Positions 1 through 9,970 of a DNA stretch of 64,000 nt are shown here, in pieces. A program made the position numbers and the translations under genes. How positions within the stretch are numbered: position 1 is the first letter of the stretch; the number at the start of each line of letters is the position of its first letter. Origin of the DNA: Eumeta japonica (taxonomy: Eukaryota; Arthropoda; Insecta; Lepidoptera; Psychidae); the NCBI GenBank assembly GCA_005406025.1, contig BGZK01000095.1:620001-684000 (forward strand), read 5' to 3'. The notes below the pieces were generated by a model. It ran no database searches, had not been told where the DNA came from, and saw nothing but the letters and a program-made list of their open reading frames with translations.

Positions 1-744
1 TGCGAATTCACCAAAGTTCCTTGTAAAAATACTTATCACTCCGCCTATAGCACCAATCAAACAACTTATAACTGCACCTGGTAAACGTCCGAAGCGATCT
101 GCTATCCATCCAATAATGAACCCGCCAAGCACAGATCCAGCGAAGAAAATTGCTTGAGCTGTTGCTTGATAGCTGTCTTTTTCACACACCCATTCGAAGT
201 CGGTTCCAGCAGTAGGGTAGGGAATTTCAGTTCGGTTAAATTCCCATCCGTGTCGGCAAGGTGATATTTCCCAATTTTTGTCAGGTTTTATCCCAGTACT
301 CAGTACTTGTGTCCAATTAGCAACGTATGAACTACATCGCGAATATCCAGTTATGCCATTGTCCTCAGGGGGTATAGCTAAAGTTCTTCGTTCTATCTCT
401 GTCAAATTTGCTAATTCAGGTATCCAGCACCAGTGTCCACTGGGAACTTCAGTCATAAAGAGCTGAACGAAGTAAACAAGAGCAGCGTATGAATAAAACG
501 GTAGGGTCAGAGCGAAGAGGAATAACTGATATCTACCGAACTCTCCTGCAAGGGGCAGAAGATCATCGAAATCCATTTCTTCTTCTTCATTTGCGTTTAA
601 CCCATCGTTTCTATTTGAATTTCCGCTTACGCTTTCGATGTTGCTTCTAATGGCAGATTCATCGTTGTTTTCTATTGTTTTGGCGGTATTGTTTCTTGAG
701 ATGTCGTTTAATACCATATCAGATAATTTGTTTACGACAACCAT
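1..744 (-). CDS. SLC22-type organic cation/carcinine transporter, first coding exon (partial)
   Basis: The minus strand is open for 248 codons from an ATG at 744 to the window edge, so the protein is cut by the window, not by a stop. An in-frame TAA lies four codons upstream of the ATG. Residues 1-70 form a polar N-terminal tail with an EEEE-MDFDDLL stretch. Residues 72-96 are membrane helix 1. Residues 97-192 form the large external loop typical of SLC22, with cysteines at 106, 137, 163 and 187 and three N-glycosylation sequons (N113, N143, N170). Helix 2 is at 193-213, followed by the major-facilitator motif WIADRFGRLP (213-222) and the start of helix 3. This fits insect organic-cation transporters such as the CarT/Orct group, plasma-membrane carriers of about 550 residues; the substrate cannot be told from this part. 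Family call is firm, member assignment is not. Confidence 0.9.
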   Translation of the reverse strand, partial: MVVVNKLSDMVLNDISRNNTAKTIENNDESAIRSNIESVSGNSNRNDGLNANEEEEMDFDDLLPLAGEFGRYQLFLFALTLPFYSYAALVYFVQLFMTEVPSGHWCWIPELANLTEIERRTLAIPPEDNGITGYSRCSSYVANWTQVLSTGIKPDKNWEISPCRHGWEFNRTEIPYPTAGTDFEWVCEKDSYQATAQAIFFAGSVLGGFIIGWIADRFGRLPGAVISCLIGAIGGVISIFTRNFGEFA

Positions 745-1298
745 TTCGAATAAATGTTATATTTTAAATATTGAACATAACTGTTTCCCGACTCGCCTTT
801 CAGATAAATGACAAGAGAGAAATTTGTTTCAATTTATATAACACTTAGCATATGTCGTATGTGAATAGGCTTTATCTCGTTTAATAACTGTGTATACATA
901 AACTGTAAACGGTTCTCCCAGTAATAAAGACTAAGTAGCGATAATTTTATTTAATTTTTTACCGTCTCTGAAACCTATTTTAAAAGTTTATTAGGGTTAC
1001 CTGATTTGAAAATTCTGTTTGAACACTATATTAGTATTTATTACAACACTATACTATATTTACAAAAGTCCTTCAAGGGCTTACTTCTTTTTCTTAAATA
1101 TATATATTCAGGATCTACATAAAAGTTGACATGCCTATTTGATGTAACACACGACATAGTTTTTGCTGAATTTCGGCCAACCATGCCGGCGTAAGGATTT
1201 TTGACTGACTTAGACACTTTTGGCGCGCCGTAGATCTACTCGTGTGACGAAAATGTTAATAAGTTTTCTACTCCTTCAGTAAGAAGATAACACTTTAC
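745..1298. other. 5' flank of the transporter exon, no gene seen
   Basis: This is AT-rich DNA directly upstream of the transporter ATG. A plausible splice acceptor (pyrimidine-rich run then AG, minus strand, near 797-830) would put a short 5' UTR segment in the coding exon and the real promoter farther right, but this is inference. A short GC-richer patch at about 1185-1250 contains GGCGCGCC. No coding potential seen. Confidence 0.3.
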
Positions 1299-2057
1299 TA
1301 GGGTTTCGGACCTCCAAATGAAAAAACGGAACCCTAATAGGGTTACTCATATGTCTGTCTGTCTCTCCGCTTGTCACAGCCACGTAGCTCTGAATCTATT
1401 AGATAGATTAAGTTGACATTTGGTACACACAAGTATATCTATGATCTAATAACGGACATGTAATGTAAATAAATTAATTATAAGTGTGAAGTTTGCACTT
1501 TCGGTGTAAATTAAAAAATAAATAATATTAAATGAATAATATTTATTGCGAGGGTCTCGGATCTATATATTAATAATTTTCAAGTAAATAGTTTTAAAGT
1601 TATTTTAAAAATAAATGAATATTGACCACTCACCCTCATCACCGAAACTACTACGTATAAATTTTTGAGAAAAATACAGAAAATAGTTGTTTACATAAGT
1701 AAACACACAAACTTAGTATAGGAAAACCCATAAGAAGCCTATAGTTCACTTTATTTTGGTTTAGGTCAATGTTCAGTATAAAGTCACACTCACTGAGTAC
1801 GTGAGTATACACTTAGTTAGTATCAGTTTTTTTTTCTATTTTCGCCTTACCGAAAAACTGTAATAATACAAGCATTAAACTTGGCGTCATCACAGTACAA
1901 ACTTAAGGAAAACGATGAATAAAAATTGGCCAAATGTGAGTGGGGCTCGTGATAAGAATATGCAAACGAATGAATAAAAATAATTTCTTTTAAGTATTTA
2001 ACACAAGTACATCATGTTGTGGTACGGAACCCTCGGTGCGAGACTTGCACTTCGCCA
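1299..2057 (-). mobile_element. GGTTCCGT-end interspersed repeat, copy 1
   Basis: On the minus strand this unit opens (near 2057) with a diverged form of GGCGAAGTGCAAG then CCGAGGGTTCCGTACC, and ends (near 1299-1340) with TTAGGGTTCCGTTTTT followed by a near-inverse GTCCGAAACCCTA. Next to that end is a GACAGACAGACA run. The same layout occurs at 57,741-58,317 on the plus strand. The pattern is an abundant non-coding repeat that I know from lepidopteran genomes but cannot name. It contains no open frame. The interior is AT-rich and strongly diverged, so the exact ends are approximate. Confidence 0.6.
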
Positions 2058-2559
2058 TTTTTTTTATATTACAATGTCAATTTATACCAAATATCATCAT
2101 CATAAAATTACATCAAATTTAAACCTTCCGAAGCTTTTTGCTGTTGATACCTGTGGAAATCATATTTAATGTCATCCAAGTTCAATAAAATACAGTTCTT
2201 ATATGTCGTTTAATAAGTGTACAATACTTCTAAGAAGAAATTATTACGATGCAAAATCATTTTTTGGAAAATATTCCAATAAATATTCAATGTGTAATCT
2301 ATTTCGTCCTTCATTCGTAAATACTGTCTCTAGTTGATACATAGACGTAGTCTCTTGATATTGATATATAAAACAATTTCACTGTAAATATTTATTTATC
2401 CTATTAAGGAAGGCCATGATTTCAGCAATCTATGATTGGGTCCTAAAATCTTTATTAGTATATAGCAACTGTTCATCTATAGTAGTTCGTCTGGTGTACT
2501 TTTTTCCATGTGGTTTGCAATTCATGGGGTACATCGTTTGATATTGATTTAATATAGTG

Positions 2560-2704
2560 AAATGACGATGACGCGGTCGAAATAGAGAGTAAGGTCCGGA
2601 TTGAATCGAGAGCGTGACAAAAATTAGATTATATTAGAACAAAGAATAAGAAGACGAAGGAATGCATTCGATGTCCATGCGGACGTAACCGCGGGCGAAA
2701 GACT
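2560..2704 (+). mobile_element. Helitron-like 3' end fragment
   Basis: A purine-rich body with GGTCCGGATTGAATCGAGAG-like text leads into a terminal block reading CATGCGGACGTAACCGCGGG and then GCGAAAGACT. The stem CGCGG/CCGCG followed by a CTAG-like end is the shape of the 3' end of Helitrons in this window (best copy at 39,990-40,022). Here the terminal CTAG is degraded. Confidence 0.45.
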
Positions 2705-4169
2705 GCTGAGAGTATAGCTTAGGAGTGAATGCGGTTGGTTTATTAAATTTATACCGAGCATACCGGTGAATGGATTGTTTAGTTTGATTTTAAATTAAAT
2801 TATCGACATCAAGGGCCACTAAAGATATGAAATAAGTTGTAAGGACGGAAACTTGACTAAGAGTACGAAAAAAATATTATAAAGCAGTTCTGGTACGATG
2901 TCTTGTTCGAGTCGTCGTCTACGATGTAATATTGTGGCATTCATTAGCTTTCAGCAAAATGTATTCCATTTCTTACTTTATTTCTTACAGTTTATTTATT
3001 AAACTACATTTATTTATAAGAAAAAAAATTAAATCGTAGATATGTTTTAGTGAGCGTTCGACATCAAACAGTGCTCAGAGTTTCTGGAATCGGTATATTC
3101 ACGTGTCACGTTTTCGAAACGAATTTCATATCACACGTCCACCTCGCATATAACATATTAGTGTAACGTAGCAATTTACCATTCGGTTTATTGCCTATTA
3201 AGCACCTATCGCCGCTGTGCCGGCCTCTCCGTTACGCGTTATCGCTATTGTTCCGTGGTCCAGAATCCGGCATTGGAGTGATGCAGGCCCGCGTGATAAT
3301 AGAATGGGTTGACGTTCAGATGGGAGACCATGATATAGATTCAGACTTGAATATAAAACACTGAAGAGACTCTAATTAAATCTATAATGAAACTGTGACC
3401 GGTCGAAATTTATACCTTAAATTATATGTTTAAATTTCGATTTTTTTTTCATTTATAACTGTTTGTCTGAATTTTGCACGCGAACCACGCTGAAATTACG
3501 TGATGGATTTAAATAAAATTGGTGTAATTATAACTGATAAAAATTTATCAATATATATATAAAGACTGTCACATTACAGTAAACTATTGCACGTTTGGTT
3601 TGGTTAGATTGTTTGAAATCTAATCAAAATTCGTTTTTGGAAACTAGAACGAAAAACTCAATAAAATAAATAAAGACATAACAAGATTGTGGGAATTTGA
3701 ACTCAATTCTTTTGTATGCGTACGCCAATGAGCCAATTGTCTTATGAGTCCTGAGGTAAATCGACCAATATATTTAATAAACATTTTATTTTCACGAATG
3801 TTTTCCGTGTCTCATAGGAATTAAAAGAGATTTTTTTTATTTAAACTTCGAGCGAGATCTTACTTTCTACATATTTTTTTATAATTCCAGGTTCGCTCAT
3901 TTTGGATGCAACAGAGGAGAATAGTCAATTTTCATATATTTTCTTTAATATTTTTTCGAACTTCATATATCCAATTAAAAAAAAGCTAGTGAAATTACTT
4001 CTAATCATAACTATTTTTTATTTCACAAGTTATATGAAACATTTGTTTCTTTGTTTTATAATTTGTCCCCAAAATTTCCCCGCAAAATCTGAATCCGTTT
4101 ATTAACGCTGTTAGTGATTGAAACATCTAACTTATGTCTCACCAAATTGCAACTTTTTCGCCTAGAGAA
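2705..4169. other. AT-rich intergenic DNA with one GC-rich islet
   Basis: No gene is supported. The only structure that stands out is a CpG-containing islet at about 3185-3330 (CCGCTGTGCCGGCCTCTCCG and following). It is not part of any repeat I recognise and has no long open frame. The short frames in this stretch are dominated by AT-rich codons and look random. Confidence 0.35.
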
Positions 4170-4312
4170 ATTAGGCTGTGACAGACGTGAGACAGATTAC
4201 TATCGTGTTTGTCTGACACTAGAGTAATCCTTATAGATTATAGTAATCCTCATATATTATAGAACCTTCATAAGGTTCCGTTTTTTCATTGGGGCTACGG
4301 AACTTTAAAATG
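4170..4312 (+). mobile_element. GGTTCCGT-end repeat, 3' fragment
   Basis: The end AAGGTTCCGTTTTTTCATTG followed by GGCTACGGAAC is the 3' terminus of the family seen in full at 57,741-58,317. Upstream is a decayed form of the GACAGAC-rich segment. Only the 3' part is recognisable. Confidence 0.5.
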
Positions 4313-5670
4313 GTAACGTTCTGTATATTCTGAAAAACTGGACAAACTAAACAGTTTCAGTTTCGTTAAAACTGAAGCTTCGCAGTTCAATTTTAACGAA
4401 ACGCCTAGCTTTTTCATTACAAAATTTTGGTTCGAGTTATTTTTTCGTGGCGGCGTAATTTTGTCCTTTATTTTTCGTTTTTATTTTACAGTTTTTGGTG
4501 ACCTAAAACGTCATAGATGCGTTCCAGTTTGATTGAAGCTGAATGAAATAAAAAAAAATTCTGAAAGTGTGAAACAATCATATCGTCATCTGTTACAGAG
4601 TGATATTACATGATTTTAGTATATAAATATACTCAAATTCAACATTTTCAAAATCTTTTTATACCAAACTCGACATATTTGCGAAATATTTTTTTTTACC
4701 TTGCATTTTTTAAAAATCGTATTCGTAATGCTGGTCTTACCACGATATTTCATAGTCTTATGACACGTAAGACAAAGTTAACGACACTTCATTTGTTCAA
4801 ATATGTTAAGTAGTTTAGGAGTTACACGGGAACAGATGAACATACTAAAATACATAAATCGTTAATTGCATAACTTTTCTTTATGTTGCGCCGTAGTCAG
4901 ATAGCAAAGCATGATGAGGATCGCTCAAAATTAAACGCAATTCATTCTACAGATTATGAAGAAACAGACAAAGCGATGGGGTAATCTAAACGACAACTAT
5001 GTACTTTCCGCTCCAAAAATTTTTTCGGTATTAATCTTTATTGGAAGCAAAGCTCAGGGATAGGTGACCTAAGGCGTTTCTTCCAGTAATGATAATACGT
5101 CACGTAATACTACATTTTTTGTGTGTACACGCCTTCAAACACTAACAGATTTTATTGCCGGTAATTGCGTTTATTTGTTCTCGCTGCCTCATGTGTTTAA
5201 ATTTATATTTATGGTAGTAGAATACGATATAGTAGGAGTATTCCGAGATAAATAATTTGGGTTGCGTTACGTTACATTTTTTTTTCAAACGTCACAACAC
5301 TATCTTAAGCTATAAATAAGATTAGAATATATGTAACACTTTTATTATTTTATATGACCCTTCGTGTGATATATGGCGTTAGTTTTTAATCGTTCCATTA
5401 CCGAACAATACGTTCCCACAATCTTTTTACTTCAGATTGAGGGGCCCAATGAACGTTATAAGCCCCTCCACATTGATTCTGTGCTGGCCACCGGCTGTCA
5501 TTGGGCGTTGTGACAAACGCAGTGATAACGTCACGAACAGACGGCTTAATGCGATATGCCAGATTTCTTCGACTATTCGATGAAATTATGTGTGAAGACA
5601 GTTTGAGCTAGAGATACATAAAAATATAATTTAATAGTGTAGAATATATATATCAAAATCTTCCACCAAA
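4313..5670. other. AT-rich DNA, no gene; possible SINE-like block
   Basis: Mostly AT-rich non-coding DNA. A GC-richer block at about 5440-5600 (GATTGAGGGGCCC, GTGCTGGCCACCGGCTGTCA) partly resembles the block at 35,545-35,660 next to a SINE B box, so it may be a SINE remnant. The resemblance is short and uncertain. Confidence 0.25.
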
Positions 5671-5726
5671 TTTCGCATGTTTATTAAATTATATTTACTT
5701 AAATATAATTTAATAAACATGCGAAA
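5671..5726. repeat. Perfect 27-bp inverted repeat (2-nt loop)
   Basis: Arms at 5671-5697 and 5700-5726 are perfectly complementary over 27 bp, starting TTTCGCATGTTTATT, separated by only CT. It is too long and exact to be chance. It could be a young fold-back (MITE-like) element core or a replication-fork template switch. No coding sequence is involved. Confidence 0.9.
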
Positions 5727-6429
5727 ATAACACAAATTGCCGTCTTCTCAAATTTAAAACTATTTGTACTCAATAATGCAATCATAAATAAATTTAGAAG
5801 TTATATGAAGAGTAAACAAAATTCAAAAGGATTTGTTATTTCTATTGACATTTTCCGATTGAGTAACCTATATAAATAACAACTATATATATAATATGTC
5901 AGAATTTAAATTAGAAGGTTTACATACGTAACTAGTTTATCAGCTTTCAAAGAAATATGGCATGGATGCTAAGACTTGAGCAATTTTTTGTAATCATTAT
6001 TTTTTAACCAGATGCCATAAAATTTTAAAAAGGTCTTAAATATCCGATATATTGAAATTTGCTCTTTTTTAACCTTTGACAACAGTTGTTTTGTTTCAAA
6101 TGACCTCTAGTACAACTTAATTTACGGAGTAGGTGATTTTTTTTTATTATCGGTATAGAAAATGTTTTGATTAGAAATGCAGCAGCCGTGTTTGCAATTA
6201 GTTAATTGTTTTCACAGGTCTTGAGCTATACAGGACAACCACTAGGTTTATATATTATCATAGAATTTGTCTTCAACTGAGGCGCGAGAGTGCAAAATTT
6301 TGAGTTGATTGATTCTGTAGATTTTGTATAAAACATCTTTCAATCAAATGTAATGTTTTTTTTTAGCTGCGAGTCATAGATATACGTACGTCTGGCTGTA
6401 TAGGTTTTGGTTATATGTTGCCAGACACA

Positions 6430-6645
6430 ACTGCACTCGCCATTTAGTGGCCGACAAAAGTGGCGGTTCGTCTCGTTTTATATTTCCGAGTCGGCGGCTG
6501 ACGATCTCGGATAACGGTTCGCCGATCTGAGCGCTGTCGTCGACATGGGCAATTACTCGGCGACTGCGCGCGCCGCGAGCTGAGCGCGACTCGGTAAAGA
6601 GTCCGTATTCATTTGCTCGCATCCATTTCGTTTTTGCGTGTGAAT
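6430..6645 (-). promoter_or_regulatory. CpG-rich block, candidate promoter/5' exon
   Basis: In AT-rich surroundings this block of about 200 bp is markedly GC- and CpG-rich (GACTGCGCGCGCCGCGAGC at about 6560). On the minus strand a TATAAAA lies at 6482-6476. It shares no ends with the repeats here. One idea is an upstream promoter or 5' UTR exon of the minus-strand transporter whose ATG is at 744, with an intron between. No clear initiator sits at the expected distance from the TATA, so this is a weak inference. It carries an 82-codon open frame on the minus strand, which may simply reflect GC content. Confidence 0.3.
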
Positions 6646-7489
6646 ATTTAAAGCAGAATTATAATGAGAATAATGGACGCATCTAATTTATTGCAGCGTT
6701 TGAGGTGAATACTTGTTAGATTCTGGAAGAAGGGAAGGTGTTCTTTTACTTTTACGACCATTATCTTAACTGGTATAATAAAGTGAAGAGATTTGATTTT
6801 TTTTGTATGTTTGTTTGTTTGTAATGGATAAACTCAAGAACTAGTGGACCGGTTTTAAAATTACTTACACCATTATAATGCTACATTAGTAATACGAAGT
6901 AATGGAGTCTATATTTTTATTTTTTTTCAAAAGAATTAATTAGGAGATCTTACGAAAATTCCCTTAATTATAAGACAAGGTGTAAAATAACGATCTTCAA
7001 AATCCCGTGCGGTGTGAAAACTAATTATAATATAACAAAATAATGTACTACAGTTTTACATAACATATCAATATCTACAAAAAGTTTCGTTATTCATATG
7101 TCCATTATTATGGTGATGTCACTATAACTACTTTTTAATGTCGAATAAATTAATAGAAACGCCGGTAGAAACTGAACCACGTTATTTGCATCTTGATATT
7201 AATCCCTATTCAAATAAATAACTTAGTATTCAAAACTGTTTGAACACCTGTACATTCAAACTGGAAATTGTATAAAAAAATGTGATAAACTTTAAACCAG
7301 TGAAATACCATTCACTGATTTATCAACAAATCTCAGAAAGTATGTCTGATTGAGACAAAATTGGTCATATGATAGTGACTCACTCCTTTTTTACATATCA
7401 CATATGGGGTTATATATAGTGTACAAATATTCTATCACAGTTAAAAAGTTATACAGTTTTCGAGTAATAAAGTCTACATTTTTTTCTGA

Positions 7490-7700
7490 TGCTAGCATTT
7501 GTCCCGGCTTCCAACGAATTGGGACCGAGGTCGATAGCGGTATCGGAATTGGGGACGAAGAGCAGAATCGAGTGTTGGTTCGGGATTAGAGAATCAAGAG
7601 CGGGGACGAGAATGATATTGACAGCAAAATCTTTCCATACAAAAGATGAAGGAGCACATTCTGCGTCCACGCGGGCGATGCCGCGGGCGGAAAGCTACTA
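7490..7700 (+). mobile_element. Helitron-like element, 3' part with GGRAYY tract
   Basis: The left part (7500-7615) is a degenerate tract of hexamer-like units (GGGACCGAG, GGTATCGGAATTGGGGACG). The right part ends in CACGCGGGCGATGCCGCGGG followed by GGAAAGCTAC. The stem CGCGG (7670-7674)/CCGCG (7681-7685) just before a CTAG-like end is the Helitron 3' signature. Apparent open frames through it (for example 7489-7953) are by-products of the repeat and start at non-ATG codons. Confidence 0.6.
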
Positions 7701-8452
7701 TTATAATAAAAATAAATATATGCATTCGGAAACAAAAAAAAAAAACAATTTAGTGGTACTACCTATATATCAAATTATTGCAATCGAAAATATCCCCGAA
7801 GTGGCTTCAAAAACTTATAATACCAGTTTCAGCATGTTTCAGCTCTTTTTATTCTATTTAAAGTTGTTCAGTATTCTGATATTTTATATCACAAATAATA
7901 TTTGTGAAGTAAACATAAAATTTTACTACATCAGTAATTTTTATCGGCAATAAGCGAAGTATTTACCGCTACTTATTATCTCTTTTTTGGTTTTTTCACT
8001 TTTATGCTGTAGGTCTTAGCGCGTAGTTAGCTTGTTTTGGAATGGGTCAAAGGTAGGTATAATATGTCTCATCTTTTGTTTGCTTATTAAGACCACCGCA
8101 TTCTATATCTATATATTTATAGAGTTCTACGGCGAAGGGATGCTATCGGGGCTCTTTTACTAATATCTTCGCCCACTCTAACTTTAAAAAGTTTCATATT
8201 TAAAATTATAATAAGTAGACGATTGAGTTTTTCAAAGAATATGTATCATTGTAGCAGATGTCCTATCGTATATTAAAAAAAAATAGGGTGGGATGAGTAC
8301 TCTCATGAAAAAAATTGTGTTTTAACTCTCAACTTTTTTTTTCCTTCTTGAAGGCAAGCGTACGTACGAGTGTCTTTTGTATAAGTACAAGTGTCTTTTG
8401 TATAAATGTATATAGTGAAAACTCTAAAATAAAAGAGCAAATAATAAAAAAG

Positions 8453-9040
8453 AAACTGGCCAAGGGCATGTCGAATTATGCTCTCTATAGGGTTTCGAGG
8501 CCATTATTATAAAGAAATGTAGTACATATGAAAAAAGTACGTTCTTATACTTTTTCCATATTTCCCGCAAAGAACAGTTATGCGCACTTTAGTCGCCTGT
8601 AACTAGAAAACAAGTAGGTATGTCGACTATTACCATTAAATTAGAGTAACCTAAAGCGCATCAGCGTTTCTTGCAGAGGGTATGCAGAGCGCATCTTTAT
8701 GGAACTTATGCCCTTTTGTTGAGAAGCGCAGTTTTTCAGTAATGACTCAAAAAGAGTACATCCAACCATGTTCAAGATAATTTTCGTTGAAAGTAATCGT
8801 TACCTACGCTAGGTTTTCCATATTTTAAAAATTTATCAGCTTCTGTTACATGTATGGACTGCCCCCCTTAGAAATATTTATTTTTGATATTTAACCACCA
8901 AACTAAATACAAGATACCTATACTATAAATTTCATCAATATGCATCTTGTAGTTTTTAAATGAAATTCCTGTGACATACGGAAGGACATGATGAAACTAT
9001 AAGGGTTCCGTTTTTGTCATTTTCGCTCGGAACCCTAAAA
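8453..9040 (+). mobile_element. GGTTCCGT-end repeat, second subfamily, deleted copy
   Basis: The left end reads AAACTGGCCAAGGGCATGTC and TCTATAGGGTTTCG; the right end reads AAGGGTTCCGTTTTTGTCAT then CGGAACCCTAAAA. The interior is homologous, in inverse orientation, to 49,141-49,890, for example ACTTATGCCCTTTTGTTGAG here against its complement there. This copy lacks roughly 200 bp present in the other between about 8815 and 8835. No open frame. It is a non-autonomous repeat that I cannot assign to a superfamily. Confidence 0.65.
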
Positions 9041-9200
9041 ACTAGCCAAGTGTTTATCAGGCTCATGATGCGCATCCCAAATTCAATGAAATAAAATACA
9101 TATTTTTTTTGTAAATAGTACATAACAGAAACATATTATATAATAGGGAATCTTTGGTATACGAGTTTGAGTTGTACTTGGTCGGTTTTTTTTTTCACAA
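9041..9200 (-). repeat. Degraded GGTTCCGT-end fragment
   Basis: Directly after the preceding copy, ACTAGCCAAGTG resembles the start of the family, and at 9140-9190 the minus strand reads CCGACCAAGTACAACTCAAA, a decayed form of the CCGGACAAGTGCGAGTCGGA start at 57,747. Two inward-facing starts abut, as if one repeat landed in or next to another. Confidence 0.4.
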
Positions 9201-9444
9201 GTATATGCAATTTCGCCTGTAATACTTTAAGTGCCACGACCACGCGCCTGTCATGTAGCACGTTTTGGTGTCCGGCCCGCCCTCGCAGCCTGAAATACTT
9301 CTATTAATTTTCAGCTTTCCCGTCGCATTTAATCCAAGCTTTAGATAGATGTGTTTTACAATTACACGCTAACCTCTGACTAATAGCTTTGGAATTAATG
9401 AAATTGACTTCATCTAAAATTAAGCTCAAGGTCATACTTTTAAT

Positions 9445-9487
9445 ACGATTCTATAGAATCGTTATAGAATTCAGTCTATAGACTGAA
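9445..9487. repeat. Two adjacent 18-bp perfect palindromes
   Basis: ACGATTCTATAGAATCGT (9445-9462) and TTCAGTCTATAGACTGAA (9470-9487) are each exact palindromes sharing the core CTATAG, 7 bp apart. Function unknown. They could be paired binding sites or remnants of fold-back ends. Confidence 0.8.
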
Positions 9488-9734
9488 ATTTGATTTATAG
9501 TGAAATGACATAGAATACAAACTCAGTAAATCACTAAGAAGCACGCAAACATTTTTCGTGCGATTTTCATAACAATTTCTACTTCATGATGTCTATCATT
9601 TTCCCCCAGCTGTAATAACATCGAAGCATTCCATTTTGCAGTCTCGAATATCCACTCAAGTTTCTCTTCCGAGTTCTTTTATCTTGTTTATTAAATTTTC
9701 ATTGACCAATCTCTTTATTTTTCTTCAAAGCGAA

Positions 9735-9970
9735 AATTCCAGGGGCGTGAGATCGGATTCCGTATGGGCCAGTGGCTCACGATGAACCGAGAAAGCATAG
9801 AGCTTTTTAAGTTGATACTGGGCCTATGTCATGCGGGTTCGGCGAGGGCGGTCGGCCGGAGCAGAGGTTCATTAAAATTTCGCCTTTAATGCCAGGGGTC
9901 CAATTCTCGCGACTGTCTCGTTGCCCCGCAAGGGGCGCGTGCAGGCGCTAATGTTAAATTCTGCGCATCG
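9735..9970. promoter_or_regulatory. GC-rich islet, candidate conserved regulatory element
   Basis: The islet reads CGGTCGGCCGGAGCAGAGG (near 9850), TTTCGCCTTTAATGCCAGGG and TTGCCCCGCAAGGGGCGCGT, in a background of about 30% GC. It has no long open frame, no terminal repeats and no match to other repeats in the window. Such islets are often enhancers or promoters kept by selection. This is inferred from base composition only. Confidence 0.3.

Larger units (their letters stand above)
5727..8452. other. Non-coding stretch with CpG islet and Helitron-like fragment
   Basis: The stretch holds the CpG-rich block at 6437-6640 and the Helitron-like copy at 7490-7698, both listed separately. The rest is AT-rich, with T-runs and short random frames. 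A microsatellite-associated TTTGTTTGTTTG tract lies near 6810. Confidence 0.35.

Noticed and set aside
6374..6622. 82-codon minus-strand frame in the CpG block
   Set aside because: Arg-rich translation of GC-rich DNA with an AT tail and no recognisable domain. The block is kept as a possible promoter, not as a gene.
7489..7953. 154-codon plus-strand frame, the longest complete one in the window
   Set aside because: It starts at a non-ATG codon, runs through a Helitron-like GGRAYY tract and tail, and ends in AT-rich text with Asn/Lys/Tyr/Ile-rich residues. It is a by-product of a repeat.
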